Assembly: GCA_934432725.1 (NCBI GenBank)
Contig: CAKRZE010000002.1
Location: 124,001-188,000 of the forward strand
Direction of reading: 5' to 3'
DNA: 64,000 nt
DNA from: an uncultured Eubacteriales bacterium
GTDB lineage: Bacteria > Bacillota > Clostridia > Oscillospirales > CAG-272
The notes beneath the pieces are model-generated. The model saw only the letters and a list, made by a program, of their open reading frames with translations, was not told where the DNA came from and searched no databases. Positions 54,398-63,092 of this stretch are shown here, piece by piece; position 1 is the first letter of the stretch; every line of letters starts with the position of its first letter. The translations under genes and the position numbers were made by a program.

Positions 54398-56962
54398 ATG
54401 GAAAAGAAAACGCTTCACATTATACCGCACTCCCACTGGGACAGAGAGTGGTACATGGGCTTTGACCGCCACAGAGTACATCTGGTCGAGCTGTTCGACA
54501 CGCTGATCGATGTCATGGAAAAGCATCCGGAATATACCTATTATCATATGGACGGTCAGTTCGTCGTCATTGAGGACTATCTGGAAATCCGTCCCGAAAT
54601 GAAGGACCGCCTGTACAAGCTGATCCGCGAGGACCGCATTCAGATCGGTCCGTGGTATGTATTGCAGGATGAATACCTCACCTCCGGAGAATCCAATGTC
54701 CGCAACATGCTTTACGGCATCAAGCTCTGCCGTTCCATCGGCGCGGACCCCGTCATGTGCGGCTATTTCCCGGATTCGTTCGGAAACGTCTCGCAGATCC
54801 CGCAGATTCTGCGCGGCTTCGGCATCGACAACGCGGTGTTCGGCAGAGGTCTGAACGATCTCGGCTCCGACAACGCCGTGGTCAAGCAGAACGGCATCAC
54901 AAGCTCCGAGCTGATGTGGCAGTCCCCGGACGGCTCTGAGGTCATCGGTGTTATGTATGCAAACTGGTATCACAATGCCATGGAGCTGCCCACCGACCGT
55001 CAGGCGCTGAAGGACAGGATTCATCAGATTGTCGCCTCCACCGAGCGGTTTGCCGCAACCGACCAGCTGCTCGGCATGAACGGCTGCGACCATCAGCCCG
55101 TCCAGACAAACCTTCATGAGGTCATAAAGCTGGCAAATGAGGTGCAGGATGAGGTCACGGTCAAGCAGGGCAATTTCAAGGAATACATGGAGGAAATGCG
55201 CAAATACAAGGACCGCTTCCGTCCGTACCGGGGCGAAATCAACGGGCAGTACAGCGCAGGCTTCTATCTCCTGATCAACACCGCCTCCTGCCGCGTCGAT
55301 ATCAAGCAGAAAAACCACGCCGCCGAAAATCTTCTGGCACGCGAGGCGGAGCCGCTCCATGTCATGACCATGCTGGAGGGCGATCCCTATCCGCAGGACT
55401 TTCTGTTCTATGCATGGAGAAAGCTGATGCAGAACCATCCGCATGACTCCATCTGCTCCTGCTCCGCCGATGAAGTATACGATGAAATGATGGTCCGCTT
55501 CCAGAAATCCATGCTGACGGCAGACGAGATGAAAAAATCCGCGCTGGATTATCTGGCTGCACACGTGGATACACAGGGTGACGGCGACCGCAGCATCATC
55601 CTTGCAAGTCTGGAGCCGCACACCACCACCGTCACGGTCCGCACCGATGTCGATTTTGATGAAAACGATCCGGCCGATTCCGTCTACGTCACCGATGAAA
55701 ACGGGAATGTCATCCCGTCCTCCTTCCGGCATCTCGGCAGAACCTTCACCTATACGCTGCCGAAGGACCGCTTCAGACAGCCGAAGCATGTCAACCGTTT
55801 TTCCGTAGAAATGCTCGTCCGGCTTGACACGGGACTCGGATACCGCGTGCTTCAGGTCCATAAGGGAAGCCTGAAAAAGGAAACCGCACTGCGCGTCAGC
55901 GGCTTCACGGCGGAAAATGAATTCATTTCCGTCTCCATGAACCGAAACGGCACGTTCAACCTGACCGATAAGCGCAGCGGACGCGTTTATGAAAGCTGCA
56001 ACTATATCGAGGATCTGAAGGACCACGGAAATACCTATCTGTACGGTCCGGTTGACGGAGACGTCCCGGTCACGAATCTGGAAACGGAGGCTTCTCTGTC
56101 CGTTGCAGAGCAGACCGACTACAGCGTCACCTTCCGCGCCGTTCTTTCCCTTGCAATCGACGCCGACATCGTCACCAGCGTCACTGTCACCGCCGGAATT
56201 GCGCGCGCCGACATCACGACCGTCATTACAAACCGCGCCGAAAATCACCGCATCCGTGCGATGTTCCCTGCCGGAATTCCCGCAAAAACCGATCTTGCAG
56301 AGGGGCAGTTTGACCTTGTCCGCCGCAATATCTATCCGTGGGAGCATTGGCAGAACCCCTATAACACACAGCGCTGCACGACCTTCTTCGCGGTCGAAAG
56401 CGAGGATGCGTCCAATCCCGGCTGCCTGTGCATCGCAAACCGCGGTCTGAACGAATATGAGATCATGCGGGACGATACCAACACCATGGCGCAGACGCTT
56501 CTCCGCTGCGTCGGCGAAATCGGAGACTGGGGCTATTTCCCGACCCCGAAGGCACAGATGAAGGGAACCTGGACGCTCTGCTATTCCGCCATTCCCTACA
56601 CCGCAGAAGGAAAAGCGGAAGCGTATGCCGCAGCCTATGATTTCTCCGACATGCCCGCATCCGCCATCCAGAGCGGCTGCCATGCGGGAGAGCTGCCGAG
56701 CCGCATGACCTATCTTGCAGCCGACAACAACCTGATCCGCATGTCCGCGCTGAAAAAGGCAGAAAATTCGGAGCATGTCATCTTCCGCGCCTACAACCTC
56801 AGCGAAGAACCGCAGACTGTTGAAATCCGGCTTGACCCCCGCTTCCGCGAGGCATATCTTACCGGAATGGATGAAAACAGGCGTGAGCAGCTGCCGATCA
56901 AGGATCACTGCATCAGAATGGACTTCGGTGCAAAGAAGATTCTGACCGTAGAGCTTGCCTGA
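54398..56962 (+). CDS. GH38 alpha-mannosidase (MngB-like)
   Basis: 854 aa, the usual length of cytoplasmic bacterial GH38 enzymes such as MngB, which release mannose from 2-O-mannosyl-glycerate and related substrates. Zinc ligands H13 and D15 lie in PHSHWDREWY; the nucleophile D126 in GYFPDSFGNVSQIPQIL; the distal His in NHPHDSICSCS. No signal peptide. The remaining 500 residues form the expected beta domains. The start at 54398 follows GAAAGGA by about 11 nt. It is not closely similar to the 1253-aa GH38 at 28345, so this is not a recent duplication. Confidence 0.93.
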   Translation: MEKKTLHIIPHSHWDREWYMGFDRHRVHLVELFDTLIDVMEKHPEYTYYHMDGQFVVIEDYLEIRPEMKDRLYKLIREDRIQIGPWYVLQDEYLTSGESNVRNMLYGIKLCRSIGADPVMCGYFPDSFGNVSQIPQILRGFGIDNAVFGRGLNDLGSDNAVVKQNGITSSELMWQSPDGSEVIGVMYANWYHNAMELPTDRQALKDRIHQIVASTERFAATDQLLGMNGCDHQPVQTNLHEVIKLANEVQDEVTVKQGNFKEYMEEMRKYKDRFRPYRGEINGQYSAGFYLLINTASCRVDIKQKNHAAENLLAREAEPLHVMTMLEGDPYPQDFLFYAWRKLMQNHPHDSICSCSADEVYDEMMVRFQKSMLTADEMKKSALDYLAAHVDTQGDGDRSIILASLEPHTTTVTVRTDVDFDENDPADSVYVTDENGNVIPSSFRHLGRTFTYTLPKDRFRQPKHVNRFSVEMLVRLDTGLGYRVLQVHKGSLKKETALRVSGFTAENEFISVSMNRNGTFNLTDKRSGRVYESCNYIEDLKDHGNTYLYGPVDGDVPVTNLETEASLSVAEQTDYSVTFRAVLSLAIDADIVTSVTVTAGIARADITTVITNRAENHRIRAMFPAGIPAKTDLAEGQFDLVRRNIYPWEHWQNPYNTQRCTTFFAVESEDASNPGCLCIANRGLNEYEIMRDDTNTMAQTLLRCVGEIGDWGYFPTPKAQMKGTWTLCYSAIPYTAEGKAEAYAAAYDFSDMPASAIQSGCHAGELPSRMTYLAADNNLIRMSALKKAENSEHVIFRAYNLSEEPQTVEIRLDPRFREAYLTGMDENRREQLPIKDHCIRMDFGAKKILTVELA

Positions 56963-56981
56963 TTCCGCATACTCCATCAAA

Positions 56982-57169
56982 GGGGCTGTTGAAAGCTTGA
57001 TGTTTTTAACAGCCCCTTAAACATGCCGGTCGGTATCCGGCATGTCGGATGCGGGCTTTTCCGTTTTTCCCTCTGTCCCTTTGCTTTCCGGTTCTCTCGG
57101 CAGCCAAACGGCGGCGCTTTCCCGCCGGAACCGATGCCAAGCGGAAGCGTAAATGAGTTTTTACACCTC
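56982..57169. repeat. Dispersed hairpin-ended element
   Basis: GGGGCTGTT...AACAGCCCC hairpin (20 nt after the mannosidase stop), then TTAAACATGCCGGTCGG, CCTCTGTCCCTTTG, GCCAAACGGCGGCG, GATGCCAAG, and a right-end GTAAA...TTTTTACAC. The left hairpin probably also terminates the mannosidase transcript. Confidence 0.75.
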
Positions 57170-57408
57170 CATTATTTTCCGCCCTTTTGCAGTGCAGAGC
57201 CTCCGCCCCTGTCCCGTTCCTCTGCGTGAGACCGGCTGCAAGAATCAGCCCCACTCCCGAGCGGCATGTCGCCGGGGATTCGGCGGTCCGCCCGCCGAAT
57301 CCCCCTTTCCCCCCGTTACCGGACTTCCCCGCGCGGACGCTTTTTCGCCCGCAATGTGATGAAATACTGAATTTTGTGTAAAACAAACGGTTTTCGGCGT
57401 CCCGGTTC

Positions 57409-57437
57409 TTGATTTCTCGTCTCATCTGTGGTATACT
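57409..57437 (+). promoter_or_regulatory. Promoter of the Gld-like ABC cassette
   Basis: TTGATT (57409-57414), 17-bp spacer, TATACT (57432-57437). The leader to the ATPase start would be about 480 nt and contains the repeat at 57547-57690. Confidence 0.65.
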
Positions 57438-57546
57438 GATGCTGTATAATTGGTGTTTTTGGTTCATATTTCGAAAAACCGCACCCATGCATCGCAGGGA
57501 AGTATGCCGGACACCGCGATATTCCTTCCGGCGCCTCCTTTTCTCA

Positions 57547-57690
57547 CTGCATGCGGCGGCACCGCCTCCGGCAGGCTCACAGCGGTCTTTTGCGGTCCGT
57601 CAGACATCCGCTTTGCACTGCATGCAAGCGGCAGCCCCAGCCCGGCAAGGCTCACAGCGGTCTTCTGCGGTCCGTCAGACGTCCGGGCAC
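57547..57690. repeat. Two 71-bp direct repeats in the ABC cassette leader
   Basis: Copies begin at 57547 and 57618 with CTGCATGC and share CGGCA(A)GGCTCACAGCGGTC, then TGCGGTCCGTCAGAC.TCCG. Identity is strongest in the second half of each unit. Confidence 0.8.
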
Positions 57691-57884
57691 ACCGCTGTGC
57701 CGCCATATTGGACAGCGTGTGCCGCACCGATGCCTTCAGAACGGCGGAAAGCGAAGTCCGGCAGGGACTCTTGTGCGCCGGTCATCCGGCAGCCGGACCT
57801 GCGGGGCGTGTTGTACTGCGCTCCGGCAGCCGCAGCGATCCGCATACGGAAAAAGCATTCCCTCAAATCATCTCCATTCCCGAT

Positions 57885-57924
57885 GAAAGGAACCTTTCGC
57901 ACAGCGAAAGCCATGGTCTTAAGC
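57885..57924 (+). promoter_or_regulatory. SD-hairpin-start module of the ABC ATPase gene
   Basis: SD GAAAGGA (57885-57891), perfect 7-bp stem CTTTCGC/GCGAAAG (57894-57900 with 57904-57910, loop ACA), then CC, ATG-GTC (57913) and the in-frame ATG at 57925. Confidence 0.65.
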
Positions 57925-58896
57925 ATGATAAAAATCGAGCATCTGGTCAAACGGTACGGCGACAAAACCGTCGTAAACGATATCGGATTTCAGGTCGGAG
58001 ACGGTGAAATCGTCGGCTTCCTCGGTCCGAACGGCGCCGGCAAATCCACCACCATGAACATGCTGACGGGGTATCTGTCCGCCACCTCCGGAACAGTGGA
58101 AATCGACGGCTTTGACATTCTGGAAAACGCGCTGGAGGCAAAAAAGCTGATCGGCTATCTGCCGGAGCAGCCTCCGCTCTACCCGGATATGACGGTCGGA
58201 GAATACCTGAATTTCGTATATGAACTGAAGCGCTGTACGCTGAACCGGAAAAAGCACATTGCGGAAATCTGCGAGGTTGTCAAAATCGATGATGTGTACA
58301 ACCGCATCATCGGGCATCTTTCCAAAGGCTACAAGCAGCGTGTCGGCATTGCACAGGCGCTGATCGGAAATCCGGGCGTCATCATTCTGGACGAGCCGAC
58401 AGTCGGTCTTGACCCAAAGCAGGTCGTGGAGGTCCGGAACCTGATCCGGACACTCGGGCTGGACCATACGGTCATTCTGAGCACGCACATTTTGTCCGAG
58501 GTTCAGGCAGTGTGCGACCGGATCATTGTCATCAACAAGGGAAAAATCGTTGCCGACGAAAGAACCGAGGAAATCGCGACGGCGGTTTCCGGCGGGCGCA
58601 GGCTCAGTGTCCGCATCTGCGGTCCGCAGAAGGAGGTTCTGGGCGCCCTGCGCAGCATGCCCGGCGTTTTGTCTGTAGAACCGGCAGGACAGCAGGATAT
58701 GGACAGCATTACGTACATTCTTGAAACGGAAGAAAGCATTGATATCCGCAAGCCCCTGTTCGGTCTTATGGCAAAGAACAACTGGCCGATCGTCGGTCTG
58801 GAGTCCATCGGCGCAAATCTTGAGGATGTATTCCTTTCTCTTTTGGACAAGCAGGAAACAAAATCCCGGAAAAAGCGCGTTAAGGTTTCCGGCTGA
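57925..58896 (+). CDS. ABC transporter ATPase, GldA-like
   Basis: 323 aa. Walker A GPNGAGKSTT, signature LSKGYKQR, Walker B VIILDEPTVGLDP and STHIL are typical of ABC-2 exporter ATPases; the C-terminal 90 residues after EEIATAVSGG form the accessory domain of the GldA/YhaQ group. With the permease and GldG-like protein downstream it forms a three-part exporter that in Bacteroidetes supports gliding, but in Firmicutes has no established substrate. The inner ATG at 57925 matches the family N-terminus; an in-frame ATG at 57913 is the alternative. Confidence 0.92.
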   Translation: MIKIEHLVKRYGDKTVVNDIGFQVGDGEIVGFLGPNGAGKSTTMNMLTGYLSATSGTVEIDGFDILENALEAKKLIGYLPEQPPLYPDMTVGEYLNFVYELKRCTLNRKKHIAEICEVVKIDDVYNRIIGHLSKGYKQRVGIAQALIGNPGVIILDEPTVGLDPKQVVEVRNLIRTLGLDHTVILSTHILSEVQAVCDRIIVINKGKIVADERTEEIATAVSGGRRLSVRICGPQKEVLGALRSMPGVLSVEPAGQQDMDSITYILETEESIDIRKPLFGLMAKNNWPIVGLESIGANLEDVFLSLLDKQETKSRKKRVKVSG

Positions 58897-58997
58897 GAAA
58901 AGCCGGACGCTTCCCTGCCGGACATTCGCCGGCATAACCGGAAACGTGTTTTTCCGTATCCGGATCAAATCCTATTGCAGAAAGGAATCCGTTTATT

Positions 58998-59732
58998 ATG
59001 TTTGCCATTTACAAACGCGAAATGCGGAGCTATTTCACATCGCCTCTCGGATATATCTACAGCGGCATTTTTCTCGCCGTCAACGGGGCGGTTTTCTCTG
59101 TCTTCACACTGCTGCAGGGAGATAAAAGCTCTCTGTCCAGCTATTTTTCCTCCATTCTGTTTGCCTTTATCGTTCTGATTCCGCTTCTGACCATGCGCTC
59201 CTTCGCAGACGAGCGGAAAACCAAGACGGAGCAGCTTCTTCTGACCGCTCCCGTCACGCTTCCCGGCATGGTGTTCGGAAAGTTTCTCGCCGCCTATACC
59301 ATGTTCGCAGCGACCTTCCTTGTCGGATGTACAAATCTGTATACGATCTACAAGTTCGGTCCGGTCAATGAGTACACCGGCGTTTCGGAGGTCAACACCG
59401 CGCAGATCATCGGTTATATCATCGGAATCCTTCTGGTCGGCGCCGCGTTCGTTGCCATCGGAATTTTCATCTCCTCTCTGACGGAAAATCAGATCGTTGC
59501 CGCACTCGGAACGATGGCGGTGATGCTGCTCTTTCTGGCAGCCTCCTTTCTCAACAGCAAAATCCCGTTTGCATGGCTGAGAGAAGTGACAAACTGGGTA
59601 TCCATTTACTCCCGTTACGGCAATTTCGGGCAGGGAATCTTTGACTTCAGTGCGCTTCTGTACTACTGCTCCATCAGCTTCGTATTCCTGTTCCTCACGG
59701 TCCGCATTTATGAAAAGCGCCGCTGGGAATAA
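58998..59732 (+). CDS. ABC-2 type permease, GldF-like
   Basis: 244 aa with six predicted membrane helices. MFAIYKREMRSYFTSPLGYIYSGIFL and PLLTMRSFADERKTKTEQLLLTAPV are the standard start and first loop of GldF-type permeases. RBS AGAAAGGAA lies upstream. It should form the membrane part of the exporter with the ATPase 100 bp upstream. Confidence 0.93.
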   Translation: MFAIYKREMRSYFTSPLGYIYSGIFLAVNGAVFSVFTLLQGDKSSLSSYFSSILFAFIVLIPLLTMRSFADERKTKTEQLLLTAPVTLPGMVFGKFLAAYTMFAATFLVGCTNLYTIYKFGPVNEYTGVSEVNTAQIIGYIIGILLVGAAFVAIGIFISSLTENQIVAALGTMAVMLLFLAASFLNSKIPFAWLREVTNWVSIYSRYGNFGQGIFDFSALLYYCSISFVFLFLTVRIYEKRRWE

Positions 59733-59786
59733 GCCCCGCCGCACGATGCCCGTTTGATTCTGCTGCCGGCAGCAGCCGGCTCCCAA

Positions 59787-59823
59787 GAAAGGAAGCTTTG
59801 TTTCGCAAAGCATGGTCGCAACA
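59787..59823 (+). promoter_or_regulatory. SD-hairpin-start module of the GldG-like gene
   Basis: SD GAAAGGA (59787-59793), perfect 6-bp stem GCTTTG/CAAAGC (59795-59800 with 59806-59811), then ATGGTCGCAACA and the ATG at 59824. Stem and 12-nt spacing are the same as in front of livG. Confidence 0.65.
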
Positions 59824-61308
59824 ATGAATCTGTTTAAAAACCGAAAATTCAAATACGGCTCCTCCGCAGTTGCTTTGACCTGTGTCTGCATCGCGCTGGT
59901 GATCATCGTAAATATTGTCTTTTCCGCCCTTGCCCGGCATTATATGTGGTATGCCGACATGACGACAGAGCAGCTTTTCGATCTGTCGGACGACAGCATC
60001 AAGCTGCTTGACGGCTATCGCAGGCAGGACGGACTGAAGATCAAAATCATCTTCTGCATGACGCCGGACGAGCTGGACGGCACCTACTATTATCATCTGG
60101 TCCACAATCTGGCGCAGCAGTATGCGCGTGAATTTGATTTTATCGAGGTCGAATACATCGATCTGATCACCCACCCCGGGCTTGCCGATCCCTATAAATC
60201 GACCGAGGTTCAGACCATCAAGACGACAAACGTCATTCTGACCGACGGAAGCCGCAGCAAGGTGTTTGCCATGGACGCCTTCTACACCTTCTCCGAAAAC
60301 TCTCAGAAGGTCTTCGCCTTCAACGGAGAATATAAAATCACGGCAGGCATCCTCTCTCTGGAGGGTGACAACCCGATTGCATATTTCACGACCGGTCACG
60401 GAGAATCCGCAGAAAACTCCGCCATGTGGGAGCTGTTTGCGGAAGCCGGCTTTGACGTCCGCACCGTTGACCTGAGCAAGGAAGAGCTGAGCACCAATGC
60501 AAAGGTCGTCATCATCAACAATCCGCAGTACGATCTGATGGGCGCAGCCGACACGGTCAATGAGGTCAAGAAAATCGACCGCTTCCTGGACAGTCTCGGC
60601 AACCTGATGATCTTCCTGGACGCCACCGACAAATCCTCCTCCTTCCCGGAAATCAACGAGCTTTTGCTGGCATGGGGACTCCGTTTCGAGGACAGCGTGA
60701 TTTACGATCACGAAAATTCTCTGTCCGTAGACGGAACCGAGCTTGTCGCCTCCTATGCCCCGGACGGTCTGGGTGCAACGCTTGCCTCCTCGCTCACATC
60801 GCTTTCCAGCCCTCCGAAAACCGTTGTCAATTACGCACGTCCCGTCACGCTCCTGTGGGAGCAAAGCGATCTTGCCGCCCGCCGCACGTATTCCGTTCTC
60901 TCCACCTCGGCTGACAAGACGGCAACCGCCGTTCCTTTCGGAGCCGGCACGGAGGACAATCAGGGAGAAAAGGGCGTCTATACGCTGATGGCAATCTCTG
61001 CCGAGATGCGCTATATCAACAATGTTGACGTTTATAACTATGTCATGGTGGCGGGAACCAGTTCCTTTGCGGACAGCAAATACATCGGCTCCTCTTCCTA
61101 CGGAAACCGAGATATCATTTTCTCCGCCATGCGCGCCTTCGGAAAAACGACCGTGCCGATCGATCTGAATTTCAAGGTGTTTGACAACGAGGCACTGGAC
61201 ATCACAACCGCAGAGGCAGCCAGATGGACTGCCGTCCTCACTTGCGTCCTTCCCGCGGTCGCCCTGGTTGCGGGAACCGTGGTCTATGTCAGGAGACGTC
61301 ATTTATGA
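59824..61308 (+). CDS. GldG-like ABC transporter auxiliary protein
   Basis: 494 aa. One N-terminal helix (about 15-38), a large extracytoplasmic domain and one C-terminal helix (about 468-490) followed by VRRRHL. The outer domain fits the ABC_transp_aux/GldG family: LSDDSIKLLDGY, LAQQYAREFDFIEVEYIDL, IAYFTTGHGES, VIINNPQYDL and LIFLDATDKSSS-like (LMIFLDATD). Its substrate is unknown. An in-frame ATG at 59812 is the alternative start. Its stop overlaps the start of the next gene as ATGA. Confidence 0.88.
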   Translation: MNLFKNRKFKYGSSAVALTCVCIALVIIVNIVFSALARHYMWYADMTTEQLFDLSDDSIKLLDGYRRQDGLKIKIIFCMTPDELDGTYYYHLVHNLAQQYAREFDFIEVEYIDLITHPGLADPYKSTEVQTIKTTNVILTDGSRSKVFAMDAFYTFSENSQKVFAFNGEYKITAGILSLEGDNPIAYFTTGHGESAENSAMWELFAEAGFDVRTVDLSKEELSTNAKVVIINNPQYDLMGAADTVNEVKKIDRFLDSLGNLMIFLDATDKSSSFPEINELLLAWGLRFEDSVIYDHENSLSVDGTELVASYAPDGLGATLASSLTSLSSPPKTVVNYARPVTLLWEQSDLAARRTYSVLSTSADKTATAVPFGAGTEDNQGEKGVYTLMAISAEMRYINNVDVYNYVMVAGTSSFADSKYIGSSSYGNRDIIFSAMRAFGKTTVPIDLNFKVFDNEALDITTAEAARWTAVLTCVLPAVALVAGTVVYVRRRHL

Positions 61309-62894
61309 AAAAGGCTATCACCATGTCCGTCCGTCAGAAACGGATCATTATCGCAAGCTCCATCCTCTTTGTCGCTGCACTGCTGTCCTACTTTTTCATC
61401 ATCAAGCCGCTTGTTGCCAAGCATACCGAGGAGGAAAAGCCCCCGGAGCTTCTGGAGGGAGAGGTTTTGGGAGATTCCAACCGTATTCTCATGATGGAAC
61501 ACATCGAGATGGCGGATATCAAGTCCATCGAGGTGCATAATCAGCACGGTGCCTACACCTTTTACCGCGCCAGCGACGACGCCTTCTACATCAAGGGGCA
61601 GGAGGGCGCGCCGTACAGCTATGAGCTTCTCTCCTCCTTAGTGGTTTCCGCCGGCTATACCCTGTCCATGACACGCGTCACAACCGACTGCACGGATTTT
61701 CACGAATACGGGCTTGCCGAGGAGGACAATCCGGCATACTATATCATCACCAAAAACGACGGAACCGCCCACAAAATTTACATCGGCAATCTGCTCGCGA
61801 CCGGAGGCGGCTACTACGCACGGTATGACGGCAGGGGCGCCGTTTATGTGCTGGATACCACAATCGCAGCCACACTGCTCGCGGACATCAACTCCATGAT
61901 CAAGCCGGTTCTCGGCAGACCCCTTGCCACCAACGATTACTATACGACGGACGATATCTATCTGATCCGGAACGGAAAGCTCGTTGTATTCATTGACTAC
62001 CGCACGCCGCAGGAGGTCGTCACAGAAGCCGGTATGGGCGATTACGTCATGAAATACCCGACCGCCTATACGGTCAACACCTCAACTGTCAGCTCCCTTC
62101 TGGAAACCCTGAAGCAGTTTTACGGCGATAAAACCATCGAATTCGGCAAGGATATCCTGAAATATCTGGAGGAAAACGGGGATGGTGAAGAAACAGGGGA
62201 AAGCGACTCCGCCGAAACAGGAGACGATGACGAGGCGGATATGGAATTTATCAGCCGTCTGAAGGAAACCTACGGCATTGACATTGATAACCCCGCCTAT
62301 CTGCTCCATTACACCTACAAGGATATGCAGACCTTCGTCATCTTCAGCGAGCCGGATGAGGACGGAAATATGTACGCCTTCAGCTCCCTTTACGATCTTG
62401 TCGCACAGATCAATATCAGCAGCTGTGAATTTCTGAACTGGGATCTTCTGAAGTTTGTGGACCGTCCGCTGTATGCCGAAAATATCAACGATGTTTCCTC
62501 CATTGAAATCGACAGCGAACTGGTCAAGGTAAAGTTCACCTTAGAGGGCGAGGGGCAGGAAATTCTCATCCGCTCCGACCGCAGCGACACCCCGTACGGT
62601 GCAACCGATGTCAAGAATTTCAGGCAGTGGTATAAGGATCTGCTCAGCATGAAATTGCAGGATTATGCCAAAAATACCGATACGGACTCCCTCACACTCT
62701 ATGCAACCTTCACCTTCACCATGGATAACGGCGAAACAATCGTCTACCGCTTCTATCCGTACTCCACCCACCATTGTTATTACACGGTCAACGGAGTCGG
62801 AGAATTCTACACAATGAACAACAGTGTGGAAAAGGTGCTCACCGATGCCGTGCGGCTTCTGAACGGCGATTCTGTTGACGCCGACCGCGCATAA
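61305..62894 (+). CDS. DUF4340 domain membrane-anchored protein
   Basis: 529 aa. One N-terminal helix (about 12-34) and a large outer beta-rich domain with DUF4340-like features (IKSIEVHNQHGAYTFYR, TDFHEYGLAEEDNPAYYIITKNDGTAHKIYIGN, GGGYYARYDGRGAVYVLD). An acidic, low-complexity stretch near 300-325 (GDGEETGESDSAETGDDDE) looks like a flexible linker. DUF4340 proteins commonly follow GldG-type genes. The ATG overlaps the upstream stop by 4 bp, so the two are coupled. Confidence 0.88.
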   Translation: MKKAITMSVRQKRIIIASSILFVAALLSYFFIIKPLVAKHTEEEKPPELLEGEVLGDSNRILMMEHIEMADIKSIEVHNQHGAYTFYRASDDAFYIKGQEGAPYSYELLSSLVVSAGYTLSMTRVTTDCTDFHEYGLAEEDNPAYYIITKNDGTAHKIYIGNLLATGGGYYARYDGRGAVYVLDTTIAATLLADINSMIKPVLGRPLATNDYYTTDDIYLIRNGKLVVFIDYRTPQEVVTEAGMGDYVMKYPTAYTVNTSTVSSLLETLKQFYGDKTIEFGKDILKYLEENGDGEETGESDSAETGDDDEADMEFISRLKETYGIDIDNPAYLLHYTYKDMQTFVIFSEPDEDGNMYAFSSLYDLVAQINISSCEFLNWDLLKFVDRPLYAENINDVSSIEIDSELVKVKFTLEGEGQEILIRSDRSDTPYGATDVKNFRQWYKDLLSMKLQDYAKNTDTDSLTLYATFTFTMDNGETIVYRFYPYSTHHCYYTVNGVGEFYTMNNSVEKVLTDAVRLLNGDSVDADRA

Positions 62895-62907
62895 CCGCGC
62901 GAAACCG

Positions 62908-62950
62908 AAAACCGCCGGAAGGATCCAAAATCCCGCCGGCGGTTCTTTGC
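62908..62950 (+). terminator. Possible weak terminator
   Basis: AACCGCCGG (62910-62918) pairs with CCGGCGGTT (62936-62944), followed by CTTT only. Confidence 0.45.
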
Positions 62951-63092
62951 CGGAAAATCCGGCTGTCCGCACCTTTTCCGGCAGGCAGACGGAGCTTCGC
63001 ACCATCCTCCGCCGGCATTCCCTTCTGCCCGCTTCCGATGCGCCCCGGGCTTCCCGAAAAAACACCGATCTTATCCGAAAGGTATGGCATTT

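Noticed and set aside
57006..57488. 160-codon minus-strand frame
   Set aside because: It starts inside a gene-free leader and reads through the dispersed element; no RBS or family.
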